A stretch of DNA of 64,000 nucleotides from NCBI RefSeq assembly GCF_000250655.1, contig NC_016935.1, positions 2,436,001-2,500,000 on the forward strand, written 5' to 3'. Position numbers and translations under genes: made by a program. This document shows positions 20,501 to 33,700 of this stretch, piece by piece. Numbering within the stretch: position 1 is the first letter of the stretch; each line of letters opens with the position of its first letter. This DNA is from Paenibacillus mucilaginosus 3016. Lineage in GTDB: Bacteria; Bacillota; Bacilli; Paenibacillales; NBRC-103111. The notes under the pieces were generated by a model that saw only the letters and a program-made list of their open reading frames with translations, had not been told where the DNA came from and ran no database searches.

Positions 20501-23500
20501 TCTGCAGAATGGTGCTCTCTGAGCTGTGGACGATGGGAATGGGCCGGTCCCAGAGCTCGGAGATTGAGGAGCTGCGGGCAGCGGCAGGCATACAGGACAA
20601 GTACGGCAGTTGGCTGGCGGAAAGCATCCGTGTTCTGGCCGGCAGCGGATTCCTCCAGGTTCGTGAGGAGGGGCCGGTCATCAGCCAGGGCCGCCCGGGG
20701 CAGCCCGAAGACCTGTGGGAGGAATGGGAGCGGAAGAGCCCTTTATGGCTCAGCGATGCCAGCTTGAGGCCTTGGGTCCGGCTGGTGGAAAGCACGCTTC
20801 GCTGCCTGCCGGACATTTTGAGCGGCAGGAAGCCGGCTACCGATATTATGTTTCCTAACTCCTCTATGGAGCGAGTAGAGGGAATCTACAAGAATAACCC
20901 GGTTGCAGATTATTTCAATGAAGTCCTGGCCGAGCTGCTGCTCGCTTATTTGGAAGAGCGGATCAAGGGCAATCCGGAGACCGCCATACGGATCATTGAG
21001 ATTGGGGCGGGCACCGGCGGAACCAGCAGCCTGCTCTTCGAGAAGCTGAGGCCTTACCGGGCACATATTCAGGAGTACTGCTATACGGACATCTCGAAGG
21101 CCTTCCTGCATCATGCCGAGCGAACCTACGGTCCGGACCATCCTTATCTGACTTACAAGCTGTATAACGTTGAAGAGCCGTTCCCGGGTTCCCAAGGTCC
21201 GACCGGCGTGTTCGACGTCGCCGTGGCCACCAATGTGCTGCATGCCACCCGAAATATCCGCAGGACAATAAGGCATGCCAAGAGTCTCTTAAAGCCGGCC
21301 GGCATGCTGCTGCTCAATGAGCTCAGTGACAACCGCCTTCTGACACATTTGACCTTTGGGCTTCTCGAGGGCTGGTGGCTTGCGGAGGACCAGGCGCTCC
21401 GTATTCCGGGCTCCCCCGGTCTTTACCCTAAGGATTGGCAAAGAGTGCTGGGTTCCGAAGGATTCGGCCCGGTCCTGTTCCCTGCGCAGGCTGCGCACGA
21501 TTGGGGTCAGCAGATTATTGCGGCGGCAAGCGACGGGGTCATTCGCACAACGGTGAAGGCCGGAAGGGAAGAGGATGTGGTCAAAAGCAAAGGGACTCTC
21601 CCGCAGGTCCCCCGCACCGCAGTCTCACCTACGGCAATGCCAAAGTCAAATACGGTACGGGAAGCCGTGCGCGGGGAGGCTGAACTGACGGGGGGCCTGC
21701 TCGAAGAGCTGGTAAGGAAGACCATCCTGGACAAGCTGTCGGAAGCCCTCAAAGTCGATGCCCGGGAAATCGACGATGAAGAGTCCTTTTCGGATTACGG
21801 GCTGGATTCCATCATCGGTGTGAACCTGGTGCAGGTCTTGAATCAGGCGATGGATATCGACCTGGATACCACCAGCCTGTTCGATTACAGCACGGTTGCC
21901 CGCCTGAGTGCCTATATCCTTGCGGAGCACCGGGAGCCTGCAGCCCAAGCCCTGGCCCGTCAGCAAGCGGCGCCGGAAGCGGGCCAAGCCGCGCTCATGA
22001 ACCGGGCCGCAAGCCGGACGGCAGCGGAGCCGGAGCGCCCCGGGACGCGTGCCGATGCCGAGGGGCCTGCGGAGGCGCCGCTTCCTTCGTCCGCAGCGCC
22101 ATCCGCCAAAGAGCCCATTGCCATCATCGGCATGAGCGGAAGGTTCGCGGGGTCCGACTCCCTGAGGGAGTTATGGCAGCATCTTGCACAGGGGGCCGAG
22201 TTAATCGGCCCGTCGCCGCGTTGGGATTTATCCGCCTATTATCCGGAAGGCAGCTCCTACTGTGACCGCGGAGGTTTCGTGGAGGATATCGACCGGTTTG
22301 ATCCTTCCTTTTTTCATATCAACGCACTGGAAGCGAGCTTCATGGATCCGCAGCAGCGGCTCTTTATGGAAGAATCCTGGAAAGCGTTAGAGGACGCCGG
22401 CTACACCGGCGATCGGTTGAAGGACCGTCAGTGCGGCGTGTATGTCGGGTGCCTGGGCGGGGGCAGCGACTATGCCCGGCTGGCCGGCGAACAAGCACCG
22501 CCGCAGTCCTTCTGGGGCAACGCGGGCTCCGTTATCCCCGCCCGGATCGCGTATTATCTCGATCTTCAGGGTCCGGCTGTCGCTGTGGACACGGCCTGCT
22601 CCAGCTCCTTGGTCGCCGTACATCTCGCCTGCCAAGGCCTATGGGCGGGCGAAATGGGGATGGCCCTGGCCGGAGGGGTTTTCGTACAATCCACACCCTG
22701 GTATTATCTCAGCACGAACAAAGCCGGTATGCTGTCGCCGACCGGTCACAGCTATACCTTCGACGAGCGGGCTGACGGGTTCATTCCTGGCGAGGGCATT
22801 GGAGTGCTGGTGCTCAAGCGGCTCTCCGATGCTGAGCGGGATGGCGACCTGATCCATGGGGTCATCCGGGGATCGGGGATCAACCAGGACGGTACGACCA
22901 ACGGGATTACGGCACCGAGCGCCGCTTCCCAGGAGAGATTGGTGTGCAGCGTCTACGATACCTTCGGCATTCACCCGGACTCCATCCAGGTCGTGGAAGC
23001 CCATGGAACGGGGACGAAGCTGGGGGATCCGATCGAGTATCAGGCGATCTCCCGGGCATTCCGGCGATATACCGTCCGGAAGAAATACTGCGCGATCGGC
23101 TCCATCAAAACGAATATCGGGCATGCCGCTCATGCAGCCGGAGTAGCGGGGATACTGAAGATCCTCCTTGCGATGAAGCATAAGCTGATACCACCCTCGC
23201 TCCACTTCAAGAATGGAAATCCGAACATCCCGTTCGACGGCAGCCCGTTCTTTGTCAATACGGAACTCCGGCCTTGGGAAACAGAGGCACACGAGCGCAT
23301 GCGCGCCGTGGTGAGCTCCTTCGGTTTCAGCGGCACCAATGCCCATATCGTTCTGGAGGAAGCACCCGCCAGGGTGGGAACACATGCCGGGAAGCCCGGA
23401 TATCCGATGGTCCTGTCCGCCCGCACGCCGGAGCAATTGCGCAGCCTGGCCTTGCAGTGGATGGACTACGCCCAGGAGAACCGGGAGGCAGACTGCGCAG

Positions 23501-24798
23501 ACGTGAGCTACACCCTGCTGCTCGGGAGAAAGCAGTTCTCCTGCCGTCTGGCCTGTGTCGTAAGCGGATTAAGTGAATTCAGCCTGCTTTTGAAGCAGTG
23601 GCTTTCTCACGGCAGAACACCGCAGCTCTTCGTTTCCGAACGTCCTGACCCGGATCGGCGGGAGCAGCTTTCTTTAAGGCGGTACGGCAATCAGTGCATT
23701 CTGGAGAGTCAGAAAACCGAGAGCGCAAGTGAATATTTCGAGCTGCTCTCGACGGCAGCCGAGCTGTTTGTGCAGGGATATTCGCTCGACTATGGCCCCC
23801 TGTTTGCTGACGGGCAGTATCACATCGTATCTCTGCCGACATACCCCTTTGCGGACGAGCGGTATTGGGTGCCTGTGGAGAAGAATGAGGCGGACGCGGT
23901 CCACAGTCAGATCCCGGCGGAACGGCCGGCCGTACTTCATCCCCTGCTGCACCGGAATACCTCTGACCTCACGGGTCTGCGCTACAGTTCGATGTTCAGC
24001 CGCGATGGCCTTCGCCTCGTACCCCGGAGTGTCCGGAACAGCCGCGGGGCGGGGGCGCTGGCCATGCTGGAGATGGCAAGGGCGGCTCTGCTGCATGCGG
24101 GAGGCGCATTCGCAGAGGCGGGAGCCATCCGCCTCCGTCAGGTCGTTTGGGGGAGTCTGCAGGGACTGGGCGTGGAAGAGCTCACCCTGCATATCGAGAT
24201 TCTCCCGGAACCGGACGGTACCGTGTCTTACGAGATCTACAGCGGTTCTCCCCCGGGGGGAGATGCGGTCGTCTTCAGTCAGGGAAGAGCCTCGGCCGAT
24301 ATCATCACCGCTGAGCGTCTTGATCTGGCTGGGCTGCTATCCCAATGTGAACGTGCAGCCCTGGGGAGCCTCGAAGGGGAGTATCCGGACATTGGGGAGC
24401 TGTACGCCGGGAGGGAGCAGGTGCTCGCCAAGGTGCGGTTCCCCGGCTCCCGGGAGAAGGCGAAGCAGGACTGGGGCTTATCTCCTTCCGTCGCAGGCGC
24501 CGTGCTGCAGGTATCCGCCTGCTTGTTGACCGCAGGGCGGCTGCCGGAGGCAGGCCAGCCGGAGGTCCTGCCTTTCTCACTGGAGGAAGTGGAAGTGTCA
24601 CGAGCAAGCGTGCCGGAAGGCTGGGTTCTTATTACGTATAAAGGCGCAGCAGATTCGCTTCATGAATTCGATCTGGATTTTTGCGATGAAGAGGGGCTCG
24701 TTTATTTGCGGCTCAGGGGATTGGCCGTCCGCATGACGCAGCCGCAAGGACTGAGTGTCCAGCAGCCGTCCATACCGCTAGGGGAGGTTACCGTATGA
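14569..24798 (+). CDS. Trans-AT PKS: DH-ACP, KS4-DH-KR-MT-ACP, KS5-DH(0)
   Basis: A 3409-residue protein starting at an ATG with GGAGGGG upstream, 11 bases after the previous stop. It opens with a DH-fold domain (His18 in HxxxGxxxLP; Asp192 kept, but the DxxxQ/H position is Val) and an ACP (Ser340), completing the split module begun by KS3. KS4 (Cys592, His727) follows. Its post-KS linker carries an extra ACP-like domain lacking the serine (residues about 924-1000). Next are a DH (His1195, Asp1369), a KR (GGAGGVG near 1703, Tyr1844), a C-methyltransferase with the SAM motif [11 protein letters not shown] near 2145, and an ACP (Ser2414). KS5 (Cys2677, His2812) is followed by a DH-like domain with Arg3153, Asn3157, Gly3162 and Gly3310 at the four motif positions, so it should be inactive. 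The module is finished by the KR-ACP of the next protein. Confidence 0.9.
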   Translation: MIHETFYLSDNNPFVANHRVHGQQLLPGLAYIDILFQVFRKHGFDYKTLELRHLSIYQPLIVPPASSLKLSVRCSETSTDSWDIRVEGEQRHTDGTEPAVPLYVTAQMLRTAPAEYKEQRLDLQEIRQTALTRHDLSEAYRQYHTQGLVHTGWMQAEGQIYETGSDLLIDISLGRDARPSEPQFMFHPVLIDGSGVGSGRLFAPPAEEEPRLFLPLFYESFRAVELLQGDCLTRIRKSSVLRKKELIYWTMEFFNRNGIKIAELTRFAGKLVREAGLLQPDRGSDKVLRIERGQEPAAEPRGDGTSGVKSFLQELMAERLGRHPSEMEPSAGYFELGLDSPGLLGMVKALEERIGIPLSPTLLFEHSTINELADYLVENHAAVFVQEEIKVPGSRPIPDSNRGSSGPPASTYLAGNEEIAIIGMAGRYPKAGSLDEFWKNLLEGKDCITEIPGYRWSRERMKGLTSPSGKPMSVWGGVIDDADCFDPKFFRISPREAETMDPQERLFLEVCWEAIEDAGYTTKTLVRPRGISGRRDVGVFAGVMHKDYTLVGAEALSQGQAVPLSLHTGPIANRVSYACNFHGPSMTVDTLCSSSLTAIHLAVESIRRGESEAALAGGVNLSLHPAKYITYGLWGMHSSDGRCRTFGSGGDGYVSSEGVAAVLLKPLSRAVADGDRIYALIKAATINHGGAASGILVPGPAAQGAVISDCLERAGVDPQTIGYIEAHGTGTSLGDPIEIEGLSQAFGSGTGDKQFCAIGSVKSNIGHAESAAGVIGLQKAALQLYHKKLVPSLHSEELNPYIDFKNSPFYVQRTTEEWKKPVMTAGGRQAGIPRRAGLSSFGATGSNAHLILEEYDEESLPRRSPRQGGNLKERTVIVPLSARNPERLKAYAEKMLRHLDNVRPLTAHLAEERDNADTNTRRLLMMRLRSLLAALIHVDEEALDFGGDWSDYGAEPVHVRELAEKIQEAYGVELEPGVWVHWSSVEDAAEYLWSQHREILQGSAAPLTGTGDELLPGEESPGMALEDLAYTLQVGREAMDARVAFVACSTEELILKMSAFLEGEDSGHGWFQGNAKQYKAAAESLAKTDAELPETQGMTVKRLESLAQQWTQGADVNWQLLYGAEKPRRISLPTYPFAKERYWIPGHGVYSSGTASSPAAAGDQLHPLLHRNRSTFREQRFTSTFTGEEFFLADHVIQGRRILPGVACLEMARASLEESEGGQTTEENRVLRLKQVVWLRPFSITEGMAALQIRLKPEERGALAYELSSMPADEGEPELFSKGRAERVLGSGRPQRLDLEAIRSQFGDGTVPADSLYTAFQAMDMNYGPGQRGVEEIYTASNQVLAKLSLPSCVASTLEDYVLHPSLMDSALQATLLLQPREGRAPSQPVMPFALQEMDIHGGCTSRMWAWIRMSEREGQGDDASRGGESVKYDIDLCDEGGRICVSMRGFTLRSPAGEPSAGSGAYDRPASTVQPPSGNLILQPVWEPVTPGAGSRFPRSEDSVLIIGGAGRQLESLQAIYSGSASLSIQPADSMEALTRRLNALGRIDHIVWIAPAGTSLTAADERMIEEQESGVIACFRLIQALLAAGYAAQSLGWTLVTFQTLPVHRTDPVHPTHAGLHGLLGSMAKEFPQWSIRIADLGDNGEWPLGDILTLPADHRGHPWAYRGGEWYRHQLIPVRSPDEDWTATRYREGGVYVVIGGAGGVGKAWSEYMIRTYRAQIIWLGRRKADAGIRSELEKLSRMGPKPHYIAADAADPAALENAYRIIKQDYGRIHGIVHSAMVLTDIPLTELDEDRFRAGLSAKVDTSVRMAQVFHEEPLDFVLYFSSLISFIKNPGQSPYASGCTFKDAFAHRLAREWTCPVKVMNWGYWSSEEAAASASVQQLARIGIGLIEPPAGMKALETLLAGPLNQLAMLHTTKPLPLEGLNPNDRLDIRPGTDSFPLPGIRNRLTDQGHVLRRIQESTSTGHGLQDLLCRMVLSELWTMGMGRSQSSEIEELRAAAGIQDKYGSWLAESIRVLAGSGFLQVREEGPVISQGRPGQPEDLWEEWERKSPLWLSDASLRPWVRLVESTLRCLPDILSGRKPATDIMFPNSSMERVEGIYKNNPVADYFNEVLAELLLAYLEERIKGNPETAIRIIEIGAGTGGTSSLLFEKLRPYRAHIQEYCYTDISKAFLHHAERTYGPDHPYLTYKLYNVEEPFPGSQGPTGVFDVAVATNVLHATRNIRRTIRHAKSLLKPAGMLLLNELSDNRLLTHLTFGLLEGWWLAEDQALRIPGSPGLYPKDWQRVLGSEGFGPVLFPAQAAHDWGQQIIAAASDGVIRTTVKAGREEDVVKSKGTLPQVPRTAVSPTAMPKSNTVREAVRGEAELTGGLLEELVRKTILDKLSEALKVDAREIDDEESFSDYGLDSIIGVNLVQVLNQAMDIDLDTTSLFDYSTVARLSAYILAEHREPAAQALARQQAAPEAGQAALMNRAASRTAAEPERPGTRADAEGPAEAPLPSSAAPSAKEPIAIIGMSGRFAGSDSLRELWQHLAQGAELIGPSPRWDLSAYYPEGSSYCDRGGFVEDIDRFDPSFFHINALEASFMDPQQRLFMEESWKALEDAGYTGDRLKDRQCGVYVGCLGGGSDYARLAGEQAPPQSFWGNAGSVIPARIAYYLDLQGPAVAVDTACSSSLVAVHLACQGLWAGEMGMALAGGVFVQSTPWYYLSTNKAGMLSPTGHSYTFDERADGFIPGEGIGVLVLKRLSDAERDGDLIHGVIRGSGINQDGTTNGITAPSAASQERLVCSVYDTFGIHPDSIQVVEAHGTGTKLGDPIEYQAISRAFRRYTVRKKYCAIGSIKTNIGHAAHAAGVAGILKILLAMKHKLIPPSLHFKNGNPNIPFDGSPFFVNTELRPWETEAHERMRAVVSSFGFSGTNAHIVLEEAPARVGTHAGKPGYPMVLSARTPEQLRSLALQWMDYAQENREADCADVSYTLLLGRKQFSCRLACVVSGLSEFSLLLKQWLSHGRTPQLFVSERPDPDRREQLSLRRYGNQCILESQKTESASEYFELLSTAAELFVQGYSLDYGPLFADGQYHIVSLPTYPFADERYWVPVEKNEADAVHSQIPAERPAVLHPLLHRNTSDLTGLRYSSMFSRDGLRLVPRSVRNSRGAGALAMLEMARAALLHAGGAFAEAGAIRLRQVVWGSLQGLGVEELTLHIEILPEPDGTVSYEIYSGSPPGGDAVVFSQGRASADIITAERLDLAGLLSQCERAALGSLEGEYPDIGELYAGREQVLAKVRFPGSREKAKQDWGLSPSVAGAVLQVSACLLTAGRLPEAGQPEVLPFSLEEVEVSRASVPEGWVLITYKGAADSLHEFDLDFCDEEGLVYLRLRGLAVRMTQPQGLSVQQPSIPLGEVTV
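17338..17568 (+). other. Serine-less ACP-like domain inserted in the KS4 post-KS linker
   Basis: Between the linker strand that ends AEKMLRHL and the one that restarts [15 protein letters not shown], this frame carries about 100 extra residues. They read like a carrier domain: a helix [13 protein letters not shown], a loop with DWSDYG, a helix [15 protein letters not shown], and a last helix [12 protein letters not shown]. At the place of the phosphopantetheine serine (consensus GxDS) the sequence is GAEP, so Pro956 replaces Ser and the domain cannot be charged. The linkers of KS1, KS2, KS5-KS10 have no such insert. A structural or docking role is a guess. Confidence 0.65.
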
Positions 24799-27700
24799 GA
24801 GGTCAAAGGTTGAAAGTGCATCCTATGTCAGCTGGAGAGCAGGGCCGGCCGGACATTCCCGTCTCCCTGTTCAAGCCCTATTGGAGGGAGGCGGAGCTAT
24901 CGCGAGACGGGGCGGAATCTGCGTATGACCGGCACATCGTCATGCTGTTCGGTTGGGATGAGGCAGCTGCGGATGAGCTCCAGCAGCGCATGAAGGGGCG
25001 CATGAAGGGGCGCATGAAGGGAATCGAAATCGTACGTCTGCACGATCCTTGGACGCCGGCCGGTCATTTCTTCGAGCACTGCACGGAACAGGTGCATGAA
25101 ACGGTCCAAGGTCTGCTGAAGAGCTTGCCGAAGGGAAGGGTGCTGCTCCAGGTCGTCCTCCCCCTCTCCCGCAGGGAGGAGCATCAGCCCCTCTCCGGTC
25201 TGTATGCTTACTTGAGGACGGCACAGGCAGAACAGCCCCGCCTGATTCCTCAACTGATCGAAGCCGGAACGGAGGTGACGGCAGAGGCGCTCGGCCGGCT
25301 TCTGCAGGACAACGGCCGGTTCTCCGGCCTGGGCAGGTTCCGTTACAAGGACGGAAAGCGTTGGACTGCGGGCTGGATGGAAGAAGAGCATGTTCCTGTA
25401 CGAGCCCCTCTGCCTTGGAGAGAGCAAGGAGTGTACTTGATTACCGGGGGGGCCGGGGGCCTGGGTATGATCGTTGCACGGGAGATCGTGAGGCAGACGG
25501 AACGGCCGGTCGTGATCCTCGCCGGCCGCTCGGCGTTGAACCCGGACCGGGAGAAGGAGATTACGCTTCTCAGACAAACCGGTGCCGTAGTGGAATACAG
25601 GCGAGCCGACCTATCCCGCAGCGACGAAGCGGAAGAACTCGTGCAGTCCATCCTCAAGGACTTCGGGAAGATTCACGGCATTCTTCATAGTGCCGGAACG
25701 GTTAGCGACAGCTATATCCTGAACAAAACGAAAGAGGAGCTGCGCCGGGTATTGGCTCCGAAGGTGTCGGGGCTGGTGAATCTGGACCGGGCCAGCAGAG
25801 GGACACCGCTTGAGTTCTTCGTCCTGTTCTCCTCGCTCGCCGGCGCGGTCGGGAACCCGGGACAGGCGGACTATGCGGCGGCCAATGCTTACATGGATGC
25901 CTATGCGGCTTATCGCAATACGCTTGTATCTGCCCGCGAACGCCAAGGACATACGCTTTCCATCAACTGGCCACTGTGGAAGGAAGGCGGCATGCAGGCG
26001 GATGAGCAGCGGATGCTGCAGCAGTGGGGGATGACGGCCCTGGAGACAGAGCAGGGTCTGCAGGCCATGTACCAGGCACTGGCTCTGGGAAGTCAGCAGG
26101 TGCTGGTTATTCCTCGGAATGCGGATCTTCTGCGGGATGAGCTGCTCTCCTGGGGCGAGAGGGCGGCTTCCGGTGTCCGTGCAGCTTTCGACGCAACCAT
26201 AGTACCCGCTTACCTGAAGGAGGGGACAGGACAGTGCCTCCGGCTGCTGTTCGGAGAGGCAACCGCCCTAGAGCCCTCCAAGATTGATCTGCACGAACCG
26301 CTCGAAAGCTACGGCATCGATTCCCTTCTGATCAACCAATTGAATCAGAAGCTGGAGAAGGTGTTCGGAGACCTGTCCAAAACCTTGTTTTACGAATACC
26401 AAACCTTGGGCGAACTCGCCGACTATCTGAGCTCGTCGTATCCCGAAGCCTGCATGCGCTGGGCAGATCTGCCGGGACCGACCCAAGCTTCGCGGGATGG
26501 TGCGGGGGCGGCAGCAGCCGGCGAAGAACCGTTCCCTCACTTGGTTTCCTTAAGGAAAGGCCGCACCGGAGCTTTCGCTGCCGCTGCGGCGGATATACAG
26601 TCTCCGAAAGGAACATGGGAGCCGATCGCCGTCATCGGAATGAGCGGAACTTATCCGCAGGCCCGCAACCTCAGGGCGTACTGGGAGAATCTCAAAGCGG
26701 GAAAAGACTGCATTACGGAAATCCCGGAAGAGCGCTGGTCCCTCGACGGGTTCTACCATCCGGATCCGGAGGAGGCGGCTGCGTACGGCATGAGCTGCAG
26801 CCGGTGGGGAGGGTTCCTGGAAGGCTATGCGGACTTCGATCCCTTGTTCTTCCACATCTCCCCGCGGGAAGCGATGAACATGGACCCTCAGGAACGCCTG
26901 TTCCTGCAATCCTGCTGGGAAGCGCTCGAGGATGCCGGCTACACCAGGCAGCGGCTTGCGCTGAAGCACAACCGCCGGGTCGGCGTATTCGCCGGCATTA
27001 CGAAAACGGGGTACGAATTGTATGGTCCGGGCTTGTGGGAGAGGGGGGATACAGCCCATCCCTATACCTCCTTCAGCTCTGTTGCCAATCGGGTATCCTA
27101 TTTCCTCAACCTAAGCGGTCCGAGTCTGCCGGTCGATACGATGTGCTCCTCCTCGCTGACGGCGATTCATGAAGCCTGCGGGCACCTGCACCGGGGAGAA
27201 TGCGAGATGGCTTTGGCAGGCGGGGTGAATCTGTATCTTCATCCTTCGAATTATTCGCTCTTGTCCGGGCAGAACATGCTTTCGAAGGACGGGAAATGCA
27301 GAAGCTTCGGCAAGGGCGCCAATGGATTCGTGCCGGGCGAAGGCGTCGGTGTGGTCTTGCTGAAGCCCTTGTCCCGCGCTCTTCTGGATCAAGATCCCAT
27401 TCATGCCGTGATCCGGAGCACGAGTGTCAATCATGGCGGCAAAACCAATGGGTACACCGTGCCGAACCCCATTGCCCAAGCGGAGCTCGTCCGTACAGCG
27501 CTGGATCAGGCAGGCGTTGATGCGAGGTGTGTGAGTTATGTGGAAGCTCACGGCACGGGTACAGAGCTTGGGGATCCCATTGAAATCACGGGGCTGACCC
27601 GGGCGTTTGCCCAGGATACACAGGACACCGGATTTTGTGCCATCGGCTCGGCCAAATCCAATATCGGGCATCTGGAGGCTGCCGCCGGCATAGCGGGGCT

Positions 27701-30700
27701 GACGAAGATTATCCTACAGATGAAGCATCGGATGCTGGTGCCCAGTCTTCATGCGGAAGAAACGAATCCCAACATTCCGTTCGGCAGGACCCCTTTCGTG
27801 GTCCAGCAAAAGCTGGAGCCCTGGAAGCAACCCGAGGTTGTGATCCATGGAGTCCGGCAGGCCGTACCGAGAACGGCCGGTATTTCCTCTTTCGGGGCGG
27901 GCGGCTCGAACGCCCATGTACTGCTGGAAGAATACGTGACACCTGCCGCCAAGCGTCCCGGTATCACATACTCTCCGGAACATCCGGCCATCATTCCCTT
28001 GTCGGCCAAGACGGAGGAGCGCCTGAGGAAGAAGGCCGAAGAGTTGCTGGAATGGCTCCGGGAGGAGCAGGAACCGTCGGGCTCTTTGGCCAGTCTGGCT
28101 TACACGCTTCAGGCAGGGCGGGAAGCAATGGAAGCGCGTCTGGCTGTGCTCGCCGGTTCTCTGGAGGAACTGCAGCGGAAGCTCCGGGAGTATCTGGAAG
28201 ACACGGAGAGCATGGAGGTATATATCGGAAGAAGGAAGACTGGCAGCCAATCGGAGTCTGGACAGGTAACGGTCGAAATCCTGAAACCAGGCAGCGGGGA
28301 ACCAGACCCGGATGCTATAGCCCGGTGGTGGGCGAGCGGTGGGGATTGGGACTGGGATCTCCTGTACGGCGAGGAGACCCCCTGCCGGATCTCGCTTCCC
28401 GTGTATCCGTTTGCCGGAGAACGATACTTCATCGGAGAGCATGTTCAGGGAAGGAAGGGACAGACGAAGGACGCGGATATCGAGTCCCGGGCACTGGAAG
28501 GAGAACAGGAGGCTTCGGCGGCTGCAGGTGTCTCTTCAGCCTCTGCCGGCAGAGGCTGGATCGAGCAAATGCGGGGATTCAGCCTGAAGCAGTCCCTGGA
28601 ATGGGATCTGAAAAGCCAGATCGGCCAGCTGCTGTGCATCGCTCCGGAACAGCTCGACCCGGAAGAAAATTTGGCGGACTTCGGGTTTGACTCCATCAGC
28701 CTCGCCCGGTTGGCCGCTGTGCTGACGAAGCATTGGGACATCGAGGTCTTACCCTCTCTTTTCTTCGGCCACCCGACGATCGACAAGATCATCGAATATT
28801 TTCTTTCCGAGCATGAGACCGCGCTCGGTTTGTTCTACCGGGAGCCGAAGGCGGGTCCTGCCGAGGCTGCATCCTCATCCGTCCGGAGGACAACGGAACG
28901 GCGGCCGGCCCGGCCCGCAAGACACGGGGCAGCTGACGAGCCATCGGAACCTATCGCCATCATCGGAATGAGCGGCCGGTTCCCCGGAGCCAGAACCGTG
29001 GAAGAGCTGTGGACCCTCCTGGCCGAAGGGAAGAGCGCTGTAGGTGAGATCCCTCCGGAACGGTTCCGCTGGGAGGAGTACTACGCAAGCGGGAAGTCAC
29101 CGGGAAAAACGGACGGCAGGTGGTGCGGATGCATTCCCGGTGCCGGTGAATTCGATCCGCTGTTCTTTGAAATCTCACCGAAGGAAGCGGAAGAGATGGA
29201 CCCCCGGCAGCGGCTGCTCCTCCAGGAGGCTTGGAGGGCGCTCGAGCATGCAGGGTATGGCGCTTCCAGGCTGAAGTCCTCCACCGTCGGCATGTTCGTC
29301 GGGGCCGAGCAAGGCGATTACCAGCGGCTTACGGGCGGGGAGGGAAGCATTACCTCCAACCACAACGCCATCCTGGCGGCGAGGCTGTCGTACTTTCTGA
29401 ACCTTTCGGGCCCGGTTCTGGCCTTGGATACGGCCTGCTCCTCGGGGCTTGCCGCCGCGCATCAGGCGTGCCTCAGCCTCCGCAGCGGCGAATGCGATAC
29501 GGCTTTGGCCGCAGGGGTGAACCTGCTCCTGACACCGGAGCCCTATATTGGGATGACCCAAGCGGGGATGCTGTCCAAGGATGGACGTTGCTATGCTTTC
29601 GATCAGCGCGCCAACGGCCTTGTACCGGGAGAAGCCGTTGCGGTCGTCGTGCTGAAGCGGTTATCGCAGGCGGAAGCGGACGGAGATCGGATTCTGGCGG
29701 TCATCCGCGGCAGCGGGCTCAATTATGACGGGAGAACCAACGGCATAACGGCTCCGAGCGGATCCGCCCAGGCCGAGCTGCTGAAGTCCGTGTATACCCG
29801 TTCCGGCGTAGACCCGGCGCAGATCGAATATGTGGTGACTCATGGAACAGGCACGAGGCTGGGGGATCCGATTGAGATGAATGCACTCCACCAGGCCTTC
29901 AAGGAATATACCTCCGAGCGGGGATCCTGCGCTGTTACTTCCAATAAGACGAACCTTGGGCATACCTTCGCAGCATCCGGCCTGGTAAGCCTGATCAATC
30001 TCGTGCTGGCCTTCCGGTACGAGACCGTACCGGCGAGTCTTCATGTGGAAGAGGAGAATGATTTCATCCCGTGGCAGGACACGCCGTTCTATGTCAACAA
30101 GGAGAGCAGACCGTGGCCGGAGCGGCCGGAAGGCCCCCGGACCGGGGCTGTCAGTGCGTTCGGCATGAGCGGCACCAACGTACATATGGTGCTGCAAAGC
30201 TATGCAGGGGAACGAACGGAACAGCCCGCTGCCTGGCCCCCGTTCTTCCTGTTTGTTCTCTCCGCCAAAACGCAGGAAGCGCTGGATGACAAGGTCCGTG
30301 ACTTGATCGAAGTGTGCCGCGGCAGGGAGCGCACTCCCCGCGAACTGCTCGATATCGCGTACACGCTGATCGAAGGAAGGCATCACTTCGGGTACCGCAC
30401 TGCGGTCGTTGTAAGAGACGGGCAGGATGCGGTCACGGCCCTGAGAGGCAGCGGCAGCAGGGGCCGGCTGGCGAGCCGGTTCGACGGGATCGTACCGCGC
30501 GACTTCGCGGGCCAGCCTTTGCTGCAGAAGGTTCGCGATGAGCTTCTTGCCGGTGCCGCGGACTTGATGGGGCAGGACAGCTCCTACCGTGAAGCCCTGT
30601 GCACCTTGGCGGACCTCTACTGCCAAGGGTATGCATTGGATGGGGGGGCGCTCTACGGATGGGCGGATCCACGGACTGCCGAACTGCCGGGGTATCCTTT

Positions 30701-33700
30701 TGCCAGGGATACCTATTGGGTCTCCTCTGTCCATAAACCGGCGGCGCAAGGCAGGCCAGCCGCCAGGAAGGCCGTGCTCCGGCTGGACTCCCAGACAGGG
30801 CATCGGACGAAAGAGGCGGTAAGGAATTCGGACTCGTCCCGGTCGGCGGAGCCCTTCGAGCTGATGACCTTCCGGGAGACATGGAAGGAGCAGGCTTTGG
30901 CGGCTTCGCCTGCTTTGCGCGCGAAGACCCTTCTTTGCTTCGTGTCGGAGGCGCAGAACAAGGAGGCGGTGCGTGAAGCGGTCCGGTCCCTTCGGGCGGA
31001 GACCGAACTCATCTTCATTTCTCGGGATTCGGAAGATGTCCAGTATTCCCCGCATGACTATGGCTTGAACACAGCGGATGCCGCTTCCTATACCAGCGCA
31101 CTGCAGAGCATCGGGACGGATCATCCGAACATTGACGCGGTCCTCTATCTCTGGCCGCTGGAAGCACCGGGGCTGTCGGCGGACTATCATGCCGTCTTCT
31201 CCTTGGTGAAGGCGCTGTCCCTCGCCAAACTGAAGCCTGCCAGATTGCTCTTGGCCGGCGGGTTCGAGAATCCTCTCCAGCGCTGCTATCTGGAATCCTG
31301 GATCGGCATCGTGCGCTCATTGAGCCTGGTCCTGCCGCAGGTCCGGGCATCTGCGGCGGCTGTCGACAGGCAGGGGGAACGCTCCTGGGGGCTGCCTGAA
31401 GCACTTCCCCACCTGCTGGCGGAGCTCGGGATTCAAGACGTTCCCGGCGTGCTGTATCAGGAGGGCCGGAGACATGTCGGCCGGATCACCCCGACCACGC
31501 CGGATCAGGGTATCAGCGTCTGGAGACCGGGCGGGACTTATCTTCTGACCGGCGGATGCGGGGGGCTGGGCCTCCTGACTGCTGAGTATGTGGCAGGCAG
31601 GCAGGAAGTGAATCTGATCCTTACCGGCAGGTCGCCGTTGACGGAAGAGAAGCGCAGCCGAATCGCCGCGTTGGAGCGCACAGGCAGCCGGGTACTGTAT
31701 GTGCAGGCGGACATCGGTGATCGATCCGAGATGCAGAAGGGGCTGCAGACGGCCAGAGAGCGTTTTGGCCCCATCCATGGGATCCTTCATGCTGCGGGAG
31801 TGACCAGCGGGCTTACCGTCCTGGAGAAAACCATAGAGGAAGCGGAACAGGTTCTCTCACCCAAGATTGCAGGCACTCTTATTCTGGATGAGCTGCTTCA
31901 GGAGGAGCCGCTGGACTTTGTGTGTTATTTTTCCTCGTCGGCCGCGGTTCTGGGCGACTTTGGTTCCTGCGATTATGCGGCCGCTAATCGGTTCCAAACC
32001 GCCTATGCCCGAACCCGCAGAGAGCGCGGCCTTCCCGGAAGAACGGTCGTGATGAATTGGCCGCTGTGGAAGGATGGGGGAATGGGCTTCACCGACGAGA
32101 GTTCGACCCAGATGTATCTGAAATCGAGCGGCCAGCGTCTTCTGGAAGCGGCGGAGGGCATGGAGCTGCTCGATCGGGCCCTGTCGCAACCCGAAGACAC
32201 GCAGCATCTGGTGCTGGCGGGTCAGCGTACCCGGGTAGTGCGGTTCCTCGGGCTGCCGGCAGAGAACGAGATCCCTTCGGTGCCGCTGCCGGAACGCATG
32301 GAGGCCGGCAGGGGCTGGCGTGAGGTCTACCGGGGAATGAGCCTCGAGCAGTGCCTGGAAAGGGACTTGAAGGAGCTGATCAGCAGCCAGCTGAAGATCT
32401 CGCGGGACAAGCTGGATGAGCGCGACAATCTTGCGGATTTCGGGTACGATTCCATTCTGCTGGCCGCCTTTGCCGAGGTGCTCACCCGGCATTTCGGTAT
32501 GGACATCACCCCTGCCGTGTTCTTCGGGAACTCGACGATCCACAGCTTGGCGGGCTATTTTACTGCAGAGCATTTGGAGGCCGTGCAGGCCTTCTACCGG
32601 GAACCGGCTCCTGCTCCGGCCGACCTCCATGTGCCTCCGGCCGCTTCCTCAGGGGAGGGGCGGGCGGCATTCCGCCGGATGAAACGAAGAAATACTGCGG
32701 CCGCCAGCCCACTTGATGAGCCGATCGCGATCATCGGCATGAGCGGCCGGTTCCCTGGGGCCAGGGACACGGACGAGATGTGGAGGATCTTGGCCGAGGG
32801 CATTCATGCGGTACAGGAGGTTCCGGTCGAGCGGTTCGATTGGCGCCGGTACGCCGGCGGGAAGGAAGAGGAGTCCGGGCGGGTCCACTGCCGCTGGTGC
32901 GGCACCCTGCCGGGCGTGGCGGAATTCGATCCGCTGTTCTTCGATATTCCCCCGAAGGAAGCCGAGACCATGGACCCCCGGCAGCGCCTTCTGCTTCAGG
33001 AGTCGTGGAAGGCCCTGGAGGATGCGGGATACGGAACCGCACAGATCAGGGAAGGCCGAATCGGCATGTTCGTTGGTGTCGAAGAAGGGGATTATCAGCT
33101 GCTCGCCGGAGGTCAAGGCAATCTCACCTCGACGCATACGGCCATACTGGCTGCACGGCTCTCCTATGTGCTGAACCTTTCAGGTCCCAATATGGCGATT
33201 AACACCGCCTGCTCTTCGGGGCTGGTTGCGGCGCATCAGGCCTGCCTGAGCCTGCGAAACGGAGAATGCGATACGGCGCTGGCCGCCGGTGTGAACCTGA
33301 TGCTGACCCCTGACGCCTATGAAGGAATCAGCCGGGCAGGCATTGTGTCGCCGGACGGCAAGTGCTATGCCTTCGACGGGCGCGCGAACGGCACGGTGCC
33401 CGGGGAAGCGGCAGCGGTTGTTGTACTCAAGCGGCTGTCGCAGGCCGAAGCGGACGGGGATCCGATCTATGCCGTCATTCGCGGCAGCGGCATCAACTAT
33501 GACGGCAAAACGAATGGCATCACGGCTCCAAGCGGGGTGGCGCAGGCCCGCCTGTACAGGGAAATCTACGACCGGTACCGGATTCGTCCCGAGGAGATCG
33601 AATACATCGTCACTCACGGAACCGGGACCAAGCTGGGGGATCCCGTAGAGATCAATGCCTTGAATCAAGCCTTCAAGGCATACACCGACAAGCAGGCCTA

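Noticed and set aside
24987..25021. CRISPR-like repeat array
   Set aside because: The units are contiguous 12-mers without spacers inside a coding frame; it is a simple tandem repeat.
28600..28800. Beta-branching ACP in the KS6 module
   Set aside because: The Trp expected after the DSx motif in branching ACPs is absent, and no HMG-synthase cassette is encoded in the window.
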